A stretch of DNA of 64,000 nt from Patagioenas fasciata (Eukaryota > Chordata > Aves > Columbiformes > Columbidae), in NCBI RefSeq assembly GCF_037038585.1, contig NC_092520.1, positions 63,921,501 through 63,985,500 of the forward strand, in the 5' to 3' direction. Positions 25,147-38,999 of the stretch are shown one piece after another (the stretch's first letter is position 1; each line of letters begins with the position of its first letter). The position numbers and the translations under genes were made by a program. The notes beneath the pieces are model-generated. The model worked only from the letters and a program-made list of their open reading frames with translations. It was not told the DNA's origin and made no database searches.

Positions 25147-25602
25147 AATAAGAACTGTTGACTTTTGCTTAATGTTAATTTAAAGGAGAAAATACTCCTT
25201 TGCCATTTTTGCAGCCATCTTGGTTTTAATCTCTGAGCAGATGGTAATAATAAGACATCCTAGTTTAAAGGAGGCTCTGTGGTTAAAGCTGCATAACATC
25301 TTAAAGTGATAAACTACAGATTCCATAGGTTGTTATTCTGATCAGTAATTATACTACTTGATGGTTTTGTTCATTCATGCTTTAAGATTGCTATAATAGA
25401 GGTTCACAGCAACTTCCCTGTGTACATCTGCTCAGTAAAGTCTACTGTAGGAGGAGCTGAGGCTTTAATATAATATCTGTGGACCTCACCAGGTTAAATT
25501 ATTTCTCCTGGCTCCTGTTGTTCTAGTTAAAGAGAAGTTATTGCAGTCAGCCTATACTCAGTTATTGTCATCACTCCCTACTGGCTTTAATTGCTCAAAA
25601 AC

Positions 25603-25737
25603 TAAAAACAAAAACAAAACAAAACCAACCAACCACCACCACCACCAAAAAAAAAAAAAAAAACCAAACCAAAAAACGAACAAAGTCCCAAAACAACAAC
25701 AAAAACCAAAACCAACCAACCAAACCAACCAACCCCA
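25603..25737. repeat. A/C-rich low-complexity tract
   Basis: About 135 bases almost wholly of A and C on the plus strand: AAAAC-like units, AACC units, a (CCA)n stretch, a 17-base A run, then more AACC units. It runs against the general T-richness of the intron's plus strand. The Trp/Gly/Phe-rich minus-strand frame across it is an artefact of the repeat. Confidence 0.9.
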
Positions 25738-28700
25738 ACTCAAACTACCGAGTAGTGTGTTAAGCTTAACTGAGTCATGTTCCTTAACTCAGATATGAAT
25801 GATATCTGAGGAAGCTCTAACCTTTTTGAAAGAGGATGGTAGTGAGTAGCTTGATGGGTAGGGAGCTATGAGTGGGGAACTCTTCTCCTGGAACATAAAA
25901 AGGCTGCATGTCTATAACTTAATTTGGGAGCTGCTGTGACCTGAGAGACTGGAAGAGAAAAGCCACTAGTCTATAATTAGTAACAAAAAGTGTGAAAATG
26001 CTTGTGCCCTTGAGACTTAAGACAGCCTGTCTCAGCTTTCATGAGAAGATAGCTGTGTCACCCTGGAGCACTGACTGGGTGTATGTGCTTTGAGAAGTTA
26101 TTCTGTAGCTGCATTTAGGTGTTGAAACTACATGTGTGTTCAGTTTGGGGAGTGTGGGATTGAGAGAAGATAGAAAATAGCATCAACTCTGGATATCTGT
26201 ATAAACATTTTTTCAATGCCATTACCATAAACAAAATATTGGATCACAATAATGGGCTGTAAGCTGTTCTTAAAGGACTTCTTACGGGGTTAAGAGCTGA
26301 CGAGTTACGGAAAGGTTCTTGGGCCTAAAGTAAAAGGTGGTGAAGATTATTTGACTGTTTAGAAGGAAAGTATGGAAGTAAATCCCTCTTCATCTCAGTG
26401 TACCTGACTTATGTTTTCGTAAAATAGTTTGGGGCATGTCAATGTAATGGATTTATAGCTCTGTTTTAAAATAGCAAAGAGAGAAGGAAGGTGAAGGAGT
26501 ATTCCATAGAAGAGAGGGAGTCCTTGGCTGAAAGAGAAGCTTGAGCACTTGATGTCAAGTGCTTGCAGTTGTGTTGTAATGTGTCCTTATGTGGTTTCTG
26601 AGCTGGTGGCTGAGGGAGAGCAAGCTGTAAATATTTCTCCATTCTCCACTTATGTGGTCAATTGGAGCTTGCTGAAACTTTTATTTAGAACTTGACCACT
26701 GAATTGGCAAATTAGGCCAGCTTTCCTGCTTGTATTGGACTTTGCTCCTAAAAAGGCAAAGTGAATCTATAGGCTTAAGTGGTTTAAATTGTGGAATGCA
26801 TTCTTAAAAGATGCAGGTTCTAGAAGAGGATCTGGAAGCTTTGACAGAGTATCCAGGAGGAAGATCTTTCTTCATCTTGTTGAAGAAGACTTTTGAGGGA
26901 TTAATGGTACTCCTTCCTTACTGGGATCAGCCTTTTCATCCATTTACATAAAACCACTGAGCTATTGCTGTTTACTAAAAAATGTTTATTTTCATTAACA
27001 AGTGTATTCAAACATCTGGTCTCACCTTGTACAGTTAATAGATATGCAGTCTGTTTGCAGTGGCCCTTTGAAACACTGGAGACATTTCTGAAAATGCTCG
27101 AATTCTGAGCCTGCGCTCTAGCTAAAATTGTATCAAAAAGTATGCAGCCCGTGTTGTTCCACAGTTATCCTCCTTGACCCTCTATTCTTACGCCAGTGAG
27201 GTTTCTTTGTGGTTTTTTCTTGTTTCTTGTCTGTCTTCTCATGCATCCCTTTTGAGAAGTTTTAGGAAACAGCATAGTGAACTCCAAATGAGTTCTCCTA
27301 GCCTGCCAGAGAGATTGCCTCCCTCTTTCCCAGCAGTCTGATCTGGGTCATCTGATCCCCAGCTGAGCCAAATCAGCTGTTGCTGTGTGTACTGGAGGGA
27401 TAAATTGACCCTCACTTTGAAGATCCAACCGCCTTTGCTTGGAAAACTACAGCAAACAAAACATGCTTTTGTTATCTCTCTCAGACTGAGCTGAAGCATA
27501 TGATTGAAAGGATTATGCCATACTAGGTTACTAAATATACTTTTGCGTGGCTCTCTTATGCTAAAAAGAAAAACACGATAGCCATCTCCAGTAGCAATGG
27601 GAGTACCTTCTCTTGGTAGACGTCAGTGCCAAAACATTATTTTAGTACCTTCTCAGGTCATTAGTACAGAAAACAGTGCAGCTCTCTTGGCAGGCTCTGC
27701 CAGGAGGAAGGGCAGTTTCCAATTTGATGGGCCTCTGTCTGCTGCATTTGAAAGTGGCAATTCAGACTGGCTGTGAAGGAGGCTTGAAAGCTGGTGCTGA
27801 GCACAGTAGCGATTAGCTTACAGTAGTTCAGAGCTACTTCAGTCTTTACAGTGGAGAAATGGCTGTGTGCTCACCCTTTGCTCTCAGAGAAATGGATTGC
27901 AGAATGGTCAATGTTGCAGCCTGGTTGCTTGTTGCTACGAAAGGGGTTAGAAAATCAAGGCATCTTTTGAGATAGGTGCCTTGCTGTCCTGAGACTGAAG
28001 GCCTTGAAACTTTGGTCTGGCCAGCTAGCTAGAAAGCAAGCTTTGTACCTGGGAGAATCACCTGAAAACATTCCCAGCCAGCATTATTTTGGTCTTGTCC
28101 ATGTCTGTTGTGGAAGATTTTTGTTTATCTAGATAACTATCTGATGCTCAGGCTGGGAAGTTTTTGTGAGGCCACTGGATGCTACTCTTCACTTCAAGCA
28201 AAGCTTCAAATCTGGTAGCTCGTTGTCACAGGCACATGGTTTGCAGGAGATTGTGATACTTAATATTGTCTTCTAACAGTTTCGTAGAGAGAGCCAGTGG
28301 CTAAGGGAAGCATGTTCCTTTGGCCTCTTACTGGAGAGTCACTTGGAACAGTCATTACATTACGGTGTGTGCTGAGTCCTGCCAGAAATCAGCAGTTGTG
28401 GTGGCTATTGCTGCAGTGCAAGCTGTTGGCAGCCGTGCTTTCAAATCTGAAAGTTGTAATGCGATTGCTAAGTCTTGTAGCTGTGCTGTGTGCCTGTTGC
28501 TTTGAGATACAGTTGTATGACTGCTGTCAGGACAACTATGTAAAAGCTTGGTGAAACACACTAAACCAATATATTTAATGTAGTGTTGAAGCTTTCCTTT
28601 GCTGACAGGGAATGGGCTACTGAACATAATAGGCCCCTGCATTCTGTGTCATCTTATGGGTTATCTTGTGGATGTTACACTCCTGGTTAGATTTGTTAGG

Positions 28701-31662
28701 TTTGCTTTTCTGAAGGTAGAAATGTTGCTGGCAGAGGGGGATAGATATACTTCTATTGCATACTGGAAGTTGGTAAACACTTGTGACCCAAGTTTATAAC
28801 ATACGCTGATGGAAAGCTGCATGGGGAAACATGTTAATTGTCTTTTTGCATCACTAAAAATGTTTTTACTTGATGCGTGTTGACCTTAAAGCAAAGGGTT
28901 AAGTTGTCTTGTGTGACTGCTTTTTGTCCTGGAAAGAATCAGCAGTGAAAGTTAGGCTGTCAGCTCTATTTGCATTTCCCAGCTATTGTCTGCTTGCCAG
29001 CATCTTTTAAATGTTTTAGATGTAGCTTTTGTATTTTTCTAATGCATAACATTTGTATGCAGTGTTTCTTGTGATGATGCCAGAACAGCCATATAGTAAA
29101 TATTTAATAAGAGTAGTAAAGATTTCTTGTTCTCAACAGGCTGAAGTCCTGATCTAAAGGAAATGAAATTGCCATTTTAAATTATTTATGACATGCTGCA
29201 TATGATGTGGGTTTTTTTTCGGTTTATGATACATAGATGGCAGGAGCAATGGTCTCAGTTTAGTTAAGATAAAAATGGTGTAGGTGGGTTTTAAGCGTGA
29301 TAAAAATCTAAGTAATCCCACTTTTATGGCTGAGGGTGATATACATTCATCCGAGGTGGTAGCTGCAGTGCAAGCTGGATGTTGGAAATTCTTTTGTTGC
29401 TCCATGTTAGGAGAGCTTGCTTTGTAATCCTTTTTCTGAAAAGCATGAATTGTTTGCTTTAAAGTCTTCTTTCTAAATTTATTTTTTTTACGATGGTAGA
29501 CATGGCTATCAACTCTCATGGGAACATGAATTTCACTTGCAATTTACTATTATTTGAAGATGACAGTGATTATTGATATAGCTACAACTTCAGTGGAAGG
29601 GGAAAACGTGAAGCAGATGTGGTTCATGCTTTGAGTCAACAACTGAACATGTGAAAAATACTCTTTCCTCTTTGTTTGAATGCAAAAGGAAAGTATGCAG
29701 ACTGGTTAAGAGTAGGGAAGGAGTAAACAGAAACAGTGAGGTATACAAGGTAAAAGAGACTGAAGTTGTTACAGAAGAAAAAAAGAAGTTGGTGTACTCC
29801 TCTATGCTGGGACATGAAGCTTGAAGTGCAAGCCCTTGGATGTTTGGTTGAGAAACCACATACTTCACCCCTCTCCCCTTCTTCACTATTACTGTTCCAT
29901 TTTTGTTGCTTGGAATGAAAAGGGATAAAACTGAGGAGAAAAGTGAAGACTTCTGAAGAAGTTACAAGCTTACTTACTCCTCACAACAAGAGCCAGCCAT
30001 TTGAGGAGGTATCTGTCTGTCTTCTGAGAATGTGCTTCCTTCTTACCATTTTCATAGTATGTGGGGTTTGTGCGTGTTTTTGTTTTTCCCCGCAGAACCA
30101 CAGCTGTCTTCAGGGATAATAAATCTTTATTTCAAAACTGAGTCTATGCTAGTGATGGGAAATACATACTGTGATGGCCTTTACCTAGCTCACTGTAGGC
30201 TTTTAACTGCAGTCCTGGTCTGGTGAGAAGCCACTGTAGTTTTTAGAGCATTAAAAAAGAGAATGAGCAAGATTGCCTGGCAAACAGGTGAGGATCGTGC
30301 CTGAGAGGAATAATCATTTTTTTAAATGAAAAACTCAAACTTACTTTCATGCCCCAACACTACAGTTTATTTTTGATGTTGAGATTCACTTTTATCTACT
30401 AGTATTAGTTTTCTTTCTTGCTTATTGTACTCCAAACAACAATAAGTTGCAATTTATAAGTTTGAGTGTATCTGGAGCGAAAGCACATTATTCTCTTTAA
30501 AAATACATTAATATGTCCAGCAACTTTTAACATAAATTATCCAAATTCACTTTTTTGTAAATGGGGAAAGCCAGATCCGAAGTACACCCATGGAAGGTTA
30601 AGCTCCATAAAAATGTAATTCCTCCTTTATGTTGTGTCTCAGTGGGGCTGCAGTACTGTCTTCCTCTGTTTTCCTTTACAAGAAACCTATTGTAAAGCCA
30701 TTAGACTGTGTGTGTATATCTGGCTGTCCATTTTCCACTTCTGTAGAATTTAGCTGAGCAGTTGAAAGCACAGACATTATATTACTCTTCAAGTAATACC
30801 ACCTCTGAAAATGCTGATAGTGACTCTGTTTTATGAGCCTGCTGTATTTCTATTTTGGGTAAGACAGGAAGATAAAATTATTGCTACTGAGTGTGGCTGT
30901 GTTTTGGGGTTTTTTTTTGTGCATTTCAGAGTATAATCTTGTCTCAATAAATACATGAGTACTATGAATTTTGTTACAACAACATTAAAAAGGTTTTAAT
31001 TATTTCTTTTTTAAATTGGTCATTAGGTTTGACTTATATCTACTGTGGTTTGCTTCAAAATGTGTTGAAGTATATTCAAGTGGTGGATGTTATTAGATGT
31101 AAGAAATAGGATGAAAGTGAGTTCACCTTTTTCATGATGATAATATTTCAACAGAAGAGGTATGAAAGCAACTTTTGCCAGTGGTATGAAATCTTTCTGC
31201 CAACTGTTTCTGATGTCCCCCTGGGGACAGAAATAGAGCCTGCTAGTTAACCTTCCAACAGCTGTTGTGCGTGCTGTATCTTTAGTGAAAGACATGATAG
31301 CAGATGTGTGCACGTTAATATTGCTGGGCATGGAAAAAGTTAGAGGACTTTTGTGTTCTGAAACATCCCATGGAATAAACTTGACAATTTAAGCTGTTTC
31401 TTTTGGGGGGAATAACTGTATACTGTGTGTTTCTGTATGTGTATACACACATACACATGTAAAACTATTTTTGTGGAAACAAACTGTGTGCTGTAGATAC
31501 CAAGAATATAGATGTTCAGAGGATGAAATATGAAGTGAGATGTGTCACTGCAAGTCTCCATATTCCTTCTTTGAGTAGCCCTTCCCATCTCACTTATTTG
31601 AATACACCAATTCTTGTGTTTCTGAAATGATCTGTCCTTCTGCCAACAAAATGTGTTTAGTG

Positions 31663-31711
31663 GTGTGTGTGTGTGTGTTTTGTTTTGTGTTTATTTGTTT
31701 GTTTGTTTTTT
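31663..31711. repeat. (TG)n and (TTTG)n microsatellite
   Basis: Eight GT units at 31663-31678 pass into TTTTG/TTTG repeats up to about 31711. Confidence 0.9.
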
Positions 31712-32656
31712 TAATGCTGCCTCACATGTCTACTGCAGAAAAAGCAAATGTTGTGACAAAACAAACAGCCAGTTTCTGACTTGTGCTTGGTTGAATCCAC
31801 ACTTGGGTTTTCCTGCCCCCGTGTCTGAGCTTCTGAGAAACCCGTTTCTTTCCTGGGTTTCATGCTTAAGAGCCTTTTAGAAGCAGATGTTTGCACTTCT
31901 CTGCTTTCCTTTACTGTCTGTATTTTGAGACCTCCTCCTAGAAGTTATTTTAGCGTGCTCTGCTATTAGTTTGCTCTTTTGTAGGAAGGCTCATTATTTT
32001 CTCCAGGTTGGAGGGAAATCCTGTATCTTATGTAGAAGCCTTCCTGTCCAGGGCTGCCTTCAAAGCCTGTTTACCACTCCCAAAGCTAACCACAGGGTTG
32101 ATCTGACTTCAGCTCTTAACTGGTGTGTACTCTTTGTAAAGTTCTGAGTTTTAACCTTGAGTATATCTGTGCTCCTTTGAAGTGCTAGAATGGGGTTGCT
32201 TATAGGGAATGGAGTGTTAAAATTGTCTCTTAAGATTGAGCCAAACATAAATTCCAGCAGTTTTACTCTGTTTATATGCAGAGTAACTACAGAATATGCT
32301 CCTTTTTCTTTTTTTTTGGTAAGGAGACTGGTGTAAGAAAGGAACACTAAAATACTGTTTTTGCTGTGTTTAACTCCTTGAAATAAGGAGAGAGAAAAAT
32401 AAGAAGGGAAATCTAAAATAAGGGAAAATTACTAGCTTAGAATTACTGTTACATTAACATCTTGTGAATACATTTAACTTTCCATTTAGATGTAGCTTTA
32501 TTCAGCATGACTGTAGATAAGGGCAGCAGCAAACAATCATTGAAGCTTAAAGAACATTTTAAAAATAAGTGCCAAGGCCTCATATTTGTTCTGAAACTGT
32601 TTATTTTCACAGAATACTGTTTGTCTTGTTCATGTGTTGTTATTTGGTTTTCTTTC

Positions 32657-32720
32657 TTTTTTTTTTTTTTGGGGGGGGGGGAGGTTTTGTTTGTTTGTTT
32701 GATGTTTGTTTGTTTTTAAT
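32657..32720. repeat. T14-G11 run followed by TTTG repeats
   Basis: Fourteen T (32657-32670) are directly followed by eleven G (32671-32681), then GAGG-like sequence and (TTTG)n. Confidence 0.9.
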
Positions 32721-35700
32721 TATTTTTTTTTCTGATTAAAAAGACATCCTAGAGAAGGGGTGATGATGCAGATTCTTCTAAAACGGTTAATGAGTTGCAA
32801 ACTATGCTTTTAGTAGACAGACACACCAGAAACAGGTTGTCCATTAAGCAAGTACATTTCTTGTAGATGGTCTTAATACTCTTGAGTATTTTTGATTGAT
32901 AAGTTGCAGGTGCATACAGACTTCTGTGTTGTCCTTGAACTCTCTCCATGCTTTCGGTGGTCTAATGTGGCCGTGGGTCATGCACTTTTTCAATTCTGAA
33001 AAATAATTCTCATGGAAAAGTGATAGGCAGGTGAAGAGCTGCAATTTGGTGTGGAGAAGGGGGCAGAAAGTGAAACTTTGGAAATTATATAAGCCACTCG
33101 GTTGTTTATCGGAGCATACCATGTTGTGGACTGGGGCTTTAATTTCGTACTTCAATTATTTAAAACCTTTGAAGAATTAAGCACTTGTCAGTGTTAATCA
33201 GTTTAAATGTAAACTTAAAAATTAAACTCAAGAGAATGCTTAGAACCCAGTTCCACAGGTTGGTTGTTAGGACACCTATGGAGAGATGCTCTGCCCTGCA
33301 TGAAGACAATTTCTGATATCTAGGAATCTGGAAGGTATCAGGAGTCAGGAGGTGTGAGAAATTAAGAGACATCTTGTTTTTCTGGTGGTTTCTGCAGAAG
33401 TCCCTGAAGGCTTCTATTGCAGCACAGCTTGTTTGAAATATACCTCCCCGATGGATACACTGTAAATTATGTTTTTTTCTCTCGATTAGCAGTATTACTG
33501 TGTACCACAGTGCTAACATTAGACTCATCTACTACAGAGATATTGATAAAAGCCTAATCAGTAGAAGCAACTGCTTAGATAGTAATGGCTCTTTCCTACA
33601 GTACCATATTTGTAACATTGATGACCTAGAGTAATGTGACTATTGGTCTGATATTGCTGCAATAGAGGTGGAAATAAAGGAAGAAGGTGTTGCCTCCACG
33701 AAGAATTAGAAAATATTTTCTAAAATCAGTTTAATCAATTTAATCAATTTCCTTCTCTTTGTATTTTCTGAATCTGGTGTTATTGCATACTACCATGCCA
33801 TTTAGTAAAAGGTAAATTCACTCAAGTATGGTTAAGTAAATTGTTTGAACTTGGAATGAAGCCTCATTAATTTTCTTGGCAGTTACTGTCTTTTATTAAG
33901 TATTACACTTTTCAAAAAGTCGTGGTATTGTGATGGTACATATAGACATTACCCTACTTCTGTGTATTAATAAAGGAAAAAAATCCCTTTTTACTGTAGA
34001 GGTATTTCAGGATGTGCCTCTGATATAATCTCTGCTCCTTGTATGTGCATGTTGGAAGCCTTTATGCTGTAATGCATCCTGTATGCTGCTGTTATGCATT
34101 GTGGAGAAGTAACTTCATTCTCTCCATTACTAGCACAGCTTTCTGATGTCTTATGGCCTTCCCTTTCTGTGTTCCCCAGCAGTAATACTGTCTGTGGAGC
34201 ATTCTTTTTACTAATTAGTATTACACACCCTCTGAATCTGCTTCCAGGAAAAAGTGTTGCTCTCATTTCTCCAGTCATCAGGCTTGTCACTGAGAAAGTT
34301 GCGTGTGACAAGTGTCAGTGGCAAGTTCATATGTTCATTGACATTTTTGCTTTAGTATCTGAATTGTTCTTGATTTTTTTTCAGGACAAGTCTAAGCCAC
34401 CAAAAATGAATGAAGGGCACTCAGTTGCATCTGGCATGCAGTTCATAGTTCTCCAGAACAAGTTTGTCCTGGTTTAAGCCCTGAAGCGTAAATGGCAAAA
34501 GCAAAGACTGAGTTATCACATCAGGTCATCTGAGCATACTAAAGCCGAAAGATAAACTGCAACTCGTACATTCTCAAGACAACCTAGTGAATAGGATGAC
34601 TAAAAGAACAAACTGTTAGATATCTAGTTTGCAATTATGAAGTAAGAAGTTTTGTTATAAAACAAGATTATTAAGCTTCTTCAGTTTAGTACTCTTGTGT
34701 CACACTTTGTGGACTGAATTGTAAGAAGGTAGCTATTCATGTACCTGGTTCTTAGGAGGATAAGCCATCTCATATAGAACTGCTGTCAGAAGAGTTAAAA
34801 CTTTTTAGAAACAAAGAAACAGAAAAAACCCTCAAATAACTATCCAGTATGTAACTCATTTAATACATTCAAGAATTCTGGTAATTTTGGCTTTGGGAGA
34901 TTAGTTAGGTTGGTACTGGGCTTGCAGGGATTAACAAGGACATGCTTGTGAATTGCTGTCGTTGTTTCCAGCTCTGGTTGAACGGGACAAGTTTATTTCA
35001 CATGCAATGCAGAAGCCACGTTCTAGACAGGATAAGCAGCTTAGCCAGGGTCCCTCAAACCTACATGCAACAGTGAAAACTAGAATTTGCTTAGTGAATG
35101 CCCTCAATAGACTGGGCTTTCTAATAAAAAAGGTCTACTAAAATGGAGGTTTTAATCTTTGGGCAACAGCACTTGATCTGTCCATTGACAGAACTGGCAG
35201 AAGTGGCCCCCCGGTGTGCGACAGGGTGGGTGATGCAATGGTGGCAGTGAAGGCACTGGCGTTATTTGTCTGCTACCGCTTTCTCCCTACCTGATTTCCA
35301 CTCAACCATTAGCTGGGCATTAGTACTGAGAAGTTGTACCTTGAAGACAAGTTAAAAAAACCTCATGCACCTGTCTAATGTTAAAAAATCATTCTTACCT
35401 GTGTTGAAGCTGACATTTCAGATCAGCTGCAAGTAACTTAATTTTTCCTGGCTTATGTACTGAGTTTAAGTGAGATGTTATTTAAGGAGATAAATTAACA
35501 TCAGCCAAGTTGGCCTTTATTCTGAGGGTACTTTTGTCTGAAAAGCCTCTTAGAATAGTCCCTTCTAAATGTCTGTTGCAATCTTGGCTTTTTTATCTCA
35601 CTCTTGCAGAGGGAGGTGCCTATAATGATGACTTTGCCAAAAATCCCATGGTATTGTTTTAAAAATCTGTATAGCAAGAGATAACAAACCATATCTGTCC

Positions 35701-36287
35701 TTTCAAGAAGCTGCCTTCGAAGTGTAGCTGAGTAACACTGGGCAAGGACTGAAACCCGTGTTACTGTTCAAGATTGTATACTTCAAATAACTTCATTTAG
35801 AAGTTATTCAGGTTTGGTCTCCTACTTAATAAATATATTGCTCTAAGCACACTTTTTTCCTAGACATCCTTTTAACATTTGCCTTGTACCCTGCTGCCTT
35901 TGTTTTTGTTCATGCCAATGACTAGAATGTTATTAAAACAACAACAACACAAAAGAAGGTTGACTAAAGAGCAAGAAGAGAAGATGTGTTATTATAGCAA
36001 GATGTACACCTACAACCTTTAACATTGCCCTGTCTGTCTGCTTAAACTGTATTCAGCTCTCTGCAGTGTGATACCAATTATGCTTGCCAGTGTGGTAATG
36101 CCCAGGGTAAAGTATTTCACTTTAACAAGTGTTGAGGATTTGGTCTAAGCAGCTCAACTGTAGTTTTATGCAGAAAAAGAAACTGCAGAATCAGTGAATG
36201 CTTATACAGAAGATAACTATATTTTCCCTTCTCCAAAATCAAGCAGTTGATTTAAATAAATAAATTAAAGCCATTTCAAGCAGCTTT

Positions 36288-36289
<2 letters not shown>

Positions 36290-36330
<41 letters not shown>
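36290..36330. repeat. Poly-T run of 41 bases
   Basis: Uninterrupted T from 36290 to 36330. No LINE or SINE body is recognised on either side, so it is not clearly a retroposon tail. The length may be affected by sequencing or assembly error. Confidence 0.9.
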
Positions 36331-36335
<5 letters not shown>

Positions 36336-38582
36336 GTTTTTATTTGGGGGAGTGGTTGTGTCTTTTGGGTTTATGGCTTTCCTGAAGAGACCTCCCTGCT
36401 GGGTGAGCACCTGAGGTTCATGTGGTTTGTCATTTTGATTTTAATATCTACACCAGAGGAGCGAGGAGGCTGTGGTGGCTGGGGGAGCAGTCCCCTGCTC
36501 CCTCTGTGCTTCAGTCACTGTGCAGGGCTGGAGAGCTACCTCTGACTTGACATGCCTGCTAGGTAGTGGTATTCTGACTTCACCTGTTTTTCTTGTGACT
36601 ATTCACGATTTCACAGGCTCGGGTGCAGATTTTATATGTTGGGGCATGCTGAGGTGGTGTGTGTGTCACCATCTATGCTCGCAAAGGTATTTTTTTCCAT
36701 AGGAAGGGGGAGGAAAGATAGTACTCTGAGGAAAGCAGAAACAGACAGGATTGAGCAATGTCACAAGAACAATGAAGGTCTTATAATTTTGAAGTTGAGG
36801 GTTCTATTTGATTGCTTCTAAAACCTTTGATACTCAAATATCTCTTCTAGTCACAATAGAAAGGTGAAATAGAAAAAGAACAAAAAATTAAGATTAAGCA
36901 ATTTAATTCTGTTTACTGGCATATTTATTAGAGGTAGTTTGCTACTTGTGATAGTTCTTAAAACAACAAAACCAAGAAGCTTCCAAACTCTTCGAAAAAT
37001 TTGTCACACTTAAAAAGCTGGACAAAGGTTCTAATTTTGTCCTTCTAGAAGCAATGACTACATAATCTGACAAAAATGAGCATACTGTAATTTAATATAT
37101 CATTATTAGTGTAATAAGAAAGCTATTCCATGCTCTACTTGCTTTCATGCTATTAATAAAAGGCTGCCACATTATATTACTTGGTTTCTGAGCTGTGACT
37201 TAAATTTTTCACCCTTCAAGCAGGCCAAATTCAGTGATCTGATGCCTACTACATTATTTCATATACAAAGACAGATGAAGTGACAGAATAGCTGCAGGTT
37301 ATGAAACTTTGACATTTCAAGAGGATACAACAAAAGGCATCAAGAGACTTTGACAGCTAGTGAGCTACATCAGAAATGCCTCACAGAATTGAAAGTTTGC
37401 ACTGTCGTTCAATTTGATGTGATAATAAATGGAATGCCAGTATTTTGCTGTATGCTAACATTTTTTGATGGAAGCATACATCTAAATATGTACAAACCAT
37501 ATCCCACGTAGAGAGCAGTTGAGTTGAAACTATTTTGAGACTGGAAGCAAGGATTGTTTTCCATATTCTTGCTTGTCCATAGGCATTCGCTAATACCTGC
37601 TGTTAGAGTAACTAGTTATTTGTCTGCCGTTTTGTTCTAACAAAGTCTAGTTTTCTCTAGACTGTTATGCTAAGACAAAGTAGGAATTTTTATATTAATG
37701 CTGTGCTGTTAGTTATTTCAAGACCCCCAGAAAGTTCAAACAGACCTTAAATAAGATAGACCAGTGTGCAAACAGGTGTCTCAGCTTGCCAGTGAGAAGG
37801 CTTATATAGTGATGACAGAAAAGGGGAATTGAAAGAAAAGTCTTGAACGGGAGCCAAAATCGAGCCAAAAGCATGCCTCAGATAAGAAACAAGCTTTTCA
37901 GGCATCCTCACAGTCTAGTATTATAGGATTGGAGAAGGTAAATGTAGAGGGTTTGGATGTAGCAAGCTGGGGTGTCACGGAGGAGTGGGGAAGAGACTGA
38001 AGTGGTGGTTAATGAATAATGTTTGGCTGAGAAGGAGCTGCTCTAAGGCAGTATTTGAAAGGCCGTATTGCTAAACGAAGGTGTAATGAGCTGGTAGAAA
38101 CCTCCCAGAAACTTGCAAAGGGGCTGAATGGTTTTTCAAACTATTGGGAAGTGCAGGAGGGGACAGTGAATGGGCAGGTGAACAAAAAATGCAAGGATTC
38201 CTTTTTAGTCTTCGGGACTAGAGGTGTTGTCAACATCTGCTGTAATAAAATGTGAAAAGAATACTAGCTTCATTGTAATAAATCTTTATCATTCCTTGAA
38301 CTGAAAATAGAAAACTGAAAGCTGTAAAGTTTTTTTGGATAATATTTGACTGAGTGATGTAAGCCTGAAGAGAAAACTTCTGTCCCTTTTTTTCTTGTTG
38401 CCTCTTCCCTGAATTCTAATGTGTCAGCAAATTAAGTCCTCTTAAATGCTGTGTATAAAAATAGATAAGCTGATTAAATGCTGAGTCTTGTGTGCTTTTA
38501 TCAAAATGCTGTGTGCCTTTTAAAAAAGGCATTTAAAAAATACCTGCTTTAAAATGAGCATACTGATGCTGTAAGCTATCTG

Positions 38583-38645
38583 TATATATATATATATACA
38601 CTTGTACATGTGCTTATATATAACTGAATATGGTATATATATATA
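38583..38645. repeat. (TA)n microsatellite, two blocks
   Basis: TA repeats at 38583-38598 and 38634-38645, separated by a TA-rich spacer. The whole stretch can fold back on itself. Confidence 0.85.
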
Positions 38646-38999
38646 GTATGATTATTAATATATAACATAGAAGTATGGGCGTGGACAAGAGGAACTGTCT
38701 TTTAATTCATGTGTTGAGAGCAAATCAGTAAAATGAATAGGAGGACATAATGCAGACCAGATGATATTTACTCATGTTTTAAAATACCTCAGATACGGAA
38801 GTATCAGCTTTTTTGGTCGTAAGTATGTTATCCATCTCTAGTGTCAGGCTGTGTGCACTGGAGGAGTCCAGGATTCAAGTGAGATACCACAGGGGCCTCA
38901 GAGAGAAATAGAACTGGGAGTTTCAAGGAAGTAAAGTATCATAAAAATTCTATAAATGCATAAATACAATAAAGAGATTATGGCTTTTTTTAGCTAGAA

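Larger units (their letters stand above)
25738..38850 (+). other. ATP11A: ATP11A intron 1, central part
   Basis: Roughly 13 kb of AT-rich intron with no recognised interspersed repeat or coding exon. Simple repeats are (TG)n with a following TTTG tract at 31663-31711, a T14-G11 run with adjoining TTTG repeats at 32657-32720, a 41-base T run at 36290-36330 and (TA)n at 38583-38645. A perfect short palindrome with arms TGCCTTTT and AAAAGGCA occurs at 38514-38531. Confidence 0.6.

Noticed and set aside
25558-25743. Trp/Phe/Gly-rich minus-strand frame
   Set aside because: Translation of the A/C simple repeat.
38514-38531. Perfect palindrome TGCCTTTT-AA-AAAAGGCA
   Set aside because: Short and AT-rich, with no flanking target duplication or relatives in the window. 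It is likely chance.
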